A stretch of 15,244 bases of DNA from positions 1 through 15,244 of the forward strand of contig CAMOXW010000238.1 in NCBI GenBank assembly GCA_946629405.1, read 5' to 3'. Shown in pieces: positions 13,725-15,244 of this stretch (position 1 is its first letter; the number at the start of each line of letters is the position of its first letter). The notes beneath the pieces are model-generated. The model ran no database searches. It worked only from the letters and a program-made list of their open reading frames with translations, and was not told the DNA's origin. The stretch is from an uncultured Ruminococcus sp. (lineage in GTDB: Bacteria; Bacillota_A; Clostridia; Oscillospirales; Ruminococcaceae). The position numbers and the translations under genes are program-made.

Positions 13725-15043
13725 AGCTCAAGCCTCCCCGCAAATTCTGTCAGGAGCGCACGATCGTTGGGCAGCTTGCCGTCAATAACAAGCTCAAGTA
13801 TCCTGTCAAGGGCAGCACCTATCTGCTTCCCCTTAAAGCCGAGAGCGAGCATATCATTTCCGTCAACTGCAAGCTGTGCGCGGCTGAGACATTCGCCCTC
13901 TGCGGCAAGTCTCCGGGCTTCGGCAGCGAATTTGTCAAAGTCCGCATTTTCCGCGGCAACGAATTCGTTTTTGCCGCAGTTATCGGCTTTCTTGAACTCC
14001 ATCAGCAGGCAGAAGTTCTCCGTACCGAGCCTTGCAATTAGTCTGCGGAGCTGTTTTTCCGTATTGATCTTATCGCTGTGCAGGCGGATGAGCTCGCAGG
14101 TGAGCCTGATCGTATCATTGTCATAGTGCAGTCGCTTCATTATGGCCTCAGCCATTTCAGCGCTGAGGGGAGCGTGTCCCTTGAAATGTCCCTCGCCGTT
14201 TTCGTCCATAGTGAACATCGGCGGCTTGCCGATATCGTGGAAAAGCATCGCACGGCGCAGCAGCAGGCAGTCAGCCGGGGCAGCAGCGACAGTTCTTGCG
14301 ATGTGTCCCCAGACGTCCCAGCGGTGGTAGCGGGAGTGCTGCTCAAAGCTGAAACAAGGCACAATTTCGGGAATTATCTGAGCAATGAGGCTCTTGTATC
14401 TCAGCAGCACTTCAAGGCAGAACTCTCCGCAGAGCAGCTTATCAAGCTCGTCCCTTACTCTTTCGCGCGATATTATGTCGAGCCTGCCGCGGAGCTTTTC
14501 CATAGCCGCAGCGGTCTCCGGGGCAATGCTGAAGCCAAGCTGTGAAGCGAATCTTGCCGTGCGAAGTATACGGAGTGCGTCCTCGGTGAATCTTTTTTCC
14601 GGGTCGCCGACGCAGCGTATGAGCCTGTTCCTGATATCGTCCGCGCCTCCGAACGGGTCGGTTATATTGCCGCGGACGTCCATAGCAACAGCGTTTATCG
14701 TAAGATCACGCCGGGCGAGGTCTTCCTCAATACTGTCGGAGAAGCGGACATTGTCCGGGCGGCGGGAGTCGGAATATGAGCCGTCGAATCGGAAGGTGGT
14801 TATCTCGTATGGAATGCCCCCGGAAATAACGGTGACAGTACCGTGCTTTATGCCGGTCGGGATGACCTTTTCGGAGCTGAATACCTCACAGGTCTGCTCC
14901 GGAGTTGAGGAAGAAGCGATGTCGATGTCGTGCAGCTGTCTTCCCATGAGCTTGTCCCGGACGCAGCCGCCGACGAAATAAGCTTTATATCCCGCATTTT
15001 CAAGTGCTGAGAGGATCTTTTCCCCGCCTGACAGCTCCTGCAT
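13721..15043 (-). CDS. cca: CCA tRNA nucleotidyltransferase (class II) with HD domain
   Basis: A 440-residue enzyme that builds or repairs the 3' CCA end of tRNAs. The catalytic head holds GGCVRD (25-30), the metal-binding D39-I-D41 (in LHDIDIAS), RRDLTINAVA (111-120, which reads the ribose), the nucleotide-choosing block EDALRILRTARF (154-165) and RERVRDEL (193-200). A C-terminal HD segment follows, with LFHDIGKP (267-274) and nearby histidines (247, 286, 290), as in the Clostridia/Bacillus-type long form; this part may carry phosphohydrolase activity in some relatives. All key motifs are present. The ribosome binding site AAGGAGG lies seven bases before the ATG. It is first in an operon with pflA. 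No clear promoter could be placed in its AT-rich upstream region, which has unusual hairpins. Confidence 0.95.
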   Translation of the reverse strand: MQELSGGEKILSALENAGYKAYFVGGCVRDKLMGRQLHDIDIASSSTPEQTCEVFSSEKVIPTGIKHGTVTVISGGIPYEITTFRFDGSYSDSRRPDNVRFSDSIEEDLARRDLTINAVAMDVRGNITDPFGGADDIRNRLIRCVGDPEKRFTEDALRILRTARFASQLGFSIAPETAAAMEKLRGRLDIISRERVRDELDKLLCGEFCLEVLLRYKSLIAQIIPEIVPCFSFEQHSRYHRWDVWGHIARTVAAAPADCLLLRRAMLFHDIGKPPMFTMDENGEGHFKGHAPLSAEMAEAIMKRLHYDNDTIRLTCELIRLHSDKINTEKQLRRLIARLGTENFCLLMEFKKADNCGKNEFVAAENADFDKFAAEARRLAAEGECLSRAQLAVDGNDMLALGFKGKQIGAALDRILELVIDGKLPNDRALLTEFAGRLEL

Positions 15044-15061
15044 CTGACCGCCTCCTTTTTC

Positions 15062-15123
15062 TTTATTAATGTCTGATTTTGCCTTATAGGGAAAAATCAG
15101 CTTGACACATTTATTAATGTCTG
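15062..15123. repeat. Two 14-base direct repeats, 48 bases apart, upstream of cca
   Basis: TTTATTAATGTCTG occurs at 15062-15075 and again at 15110-15123 without mismatch. The second copy is part of an imperfect palindrome, ACATT-TATT-AATGT (15107-15120), also bracketed by GACA...TGTC. They could be paired operator sites for cca-pflA or remains of a duplication. On the + strand a TTGACA (15102-15107) precedes the second copy, but no -10 follows at a usable distance. Confidence 0.6.
15073..15100. other. Small stem-loop between the direct repeats
   Basis: CTGATTTT (15073-15080) pairs with AAAATCAG (15093-15100) in eight perfect pairs around a 12-base loop. It overlaps the first direct repeat by three bases and lies 30 bases upstream of the cca start, so it could be in the cca 5' leader. 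Confidence 0.55.
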
Positions 15124-15127
15124 CTCA

Positions 15128-15177
15128 ACAACTAAAAATTGGCTTTATACAGTTTTTAAAAGCCAATTTTTAGTTGT
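15128..15177. repeat. Perfect 19-bp stem-loop 1 of a tandem hairpin array
   Basis: Bases 15128-15146 pair without mismatch with 15159-15177, around a 12-base loop ATACAGTTTTTA. Arms: AACTAAAAATTGGC within the left, GCCAATTTTTAGTT within the right. It has no terminal U tract on either strand. It ends exactly where the next hairpin begins. Confidence 0.9.
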
Positions 15178-15225
15178 CAAAGTGCAAGAAAAAATAAATT
15201 TTCCGATATTTTTTCTTGCACTTTG
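15178..15225. repeat. Perfect 19-bp stem-loop 2 of a tandem hairpin array
   Basis: Bases 15178-15196 pair without mismatch with 15207-15225, around the ten-base loop AATTTTCCGA. The left arm begins CAAAGTGCAAGAAAA and the right arm ends TTTTCTTGCACTTTG. There is no spacer to hairpin 1, and the arm sequences of the two are unrelated. Confidence 0.9.
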
Positions 15226-15226
15226 T

Positions 15227-15244
15227 TTTGCCCGACAGGGCAAA
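15227..15244. repeat. Stem-loop 3 of the array, cut by the window edge
   Basis: TTTGCCC (15227-15233) pairs with GGGCAAA (15238-15244) around GACA. One base separates it from hairpin 2. If the next base past the window is A, the stem grows to eight pairs and the gap closes to zero. Its arms run T-rich to A-rich, the reverse of a terminator. Confidence 0.75.

Noticed and set aside
14385..14981. A 198-codon open frame on the + strand opposite cca
   Set aside because: A Ser/Arg-rich product antisense to the catalytic head of the nucleotidyltransferase, with no start signal. Shadow.
15102..15130. A + strand promoter starting with TTGACA at 15102-15107
   Set aside because: The -35 box is perfect, but there is no TATAAT-like hexamer 16-18 bases downstream.
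15128..15225. Intrinsic terminators of an upstream - strand gene
   Set aside because: Stems are AT-rich and none is followed by a U tract on either strand, so terminator function is not supported.
15128..15244. CRISPR array
   Set aside because: The hairpins differ in sequence and there is no repeated unit separated by unique spacers. No cas gene is present.

Overview
The window reads as a piece of a Gram-positive anaerobe chromosome, most likely a Ruminococcus-like member of the Oscillospiraceae. This is an inference from strong AGGAGG-type ribosome binding sites, moderate G+C, a glycyl-radical activase gene, an ECF sigma gene paired with a membrane-anchored partner, and short degenerate palindromic repeats between convergent genes. 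No 16S gene or other species marker is present. Most genes are ordinary chromosomal ones, and no phage, plasmid, IS or CRISPR was seen.

Region 1 (1-2432, + strand): the last 40 codons of a VanX-type D-Ala-D-Ala dipeptidase, a GNAT acetyltransferase that appears to have lost its central acetyl-CoA-binding part, and an intact ABC-F protein. The three form a tight operon ending at a hairpin near 2401-2425. A peptidoglycan-precursor enzyme beside an ABC-F ATPase could reflect antibiotic or stress response, but nothing here proves it.

Region 2 (2518-4733, - strand): an ECF sigma factor followed 14 bases later by a single-pass membrane protein with two large, apparently related extracytoplasmic domains. 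The pair looks like a sigma/anti-sigma envelope-sensing module.

Region 3 (4886-8182, - strand): a LolD/MacB-type ABC ATPase and an 825-residue FtsX-family permease, with a promoter at 8154-8182 and a hairpin after the ATPase gene. The 8183-8441 gap carries several hairpins, and a divergent promoter (8442-8470) starts the next operon.

Region 4 (8442-12832, + strand): an alpha/beta hydrolase of the monoacylglycerol-lipase type, a zinc-ribbon class I methyltransferase, and the RNA-binding protein Tex, ending at a very strong terminator (12798-12836).

Region 5 (12841-15043, - strand): a degenerate palindromic repeat stretch, then pflA and cca. cca is upstream and overlaps pflA by four bases.

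Region 6 (15044-15244): an AT-rich gap upstream of cca. It has a 14-base direct repeat 48 bases apart, a small hairpin, and then two perfect 19-base-pair stem-loops that abut exactly, followed by a third that runs to the window edge. This is the least explained structure in the window. The hairpins lack the polarity of intrinsic terminators.
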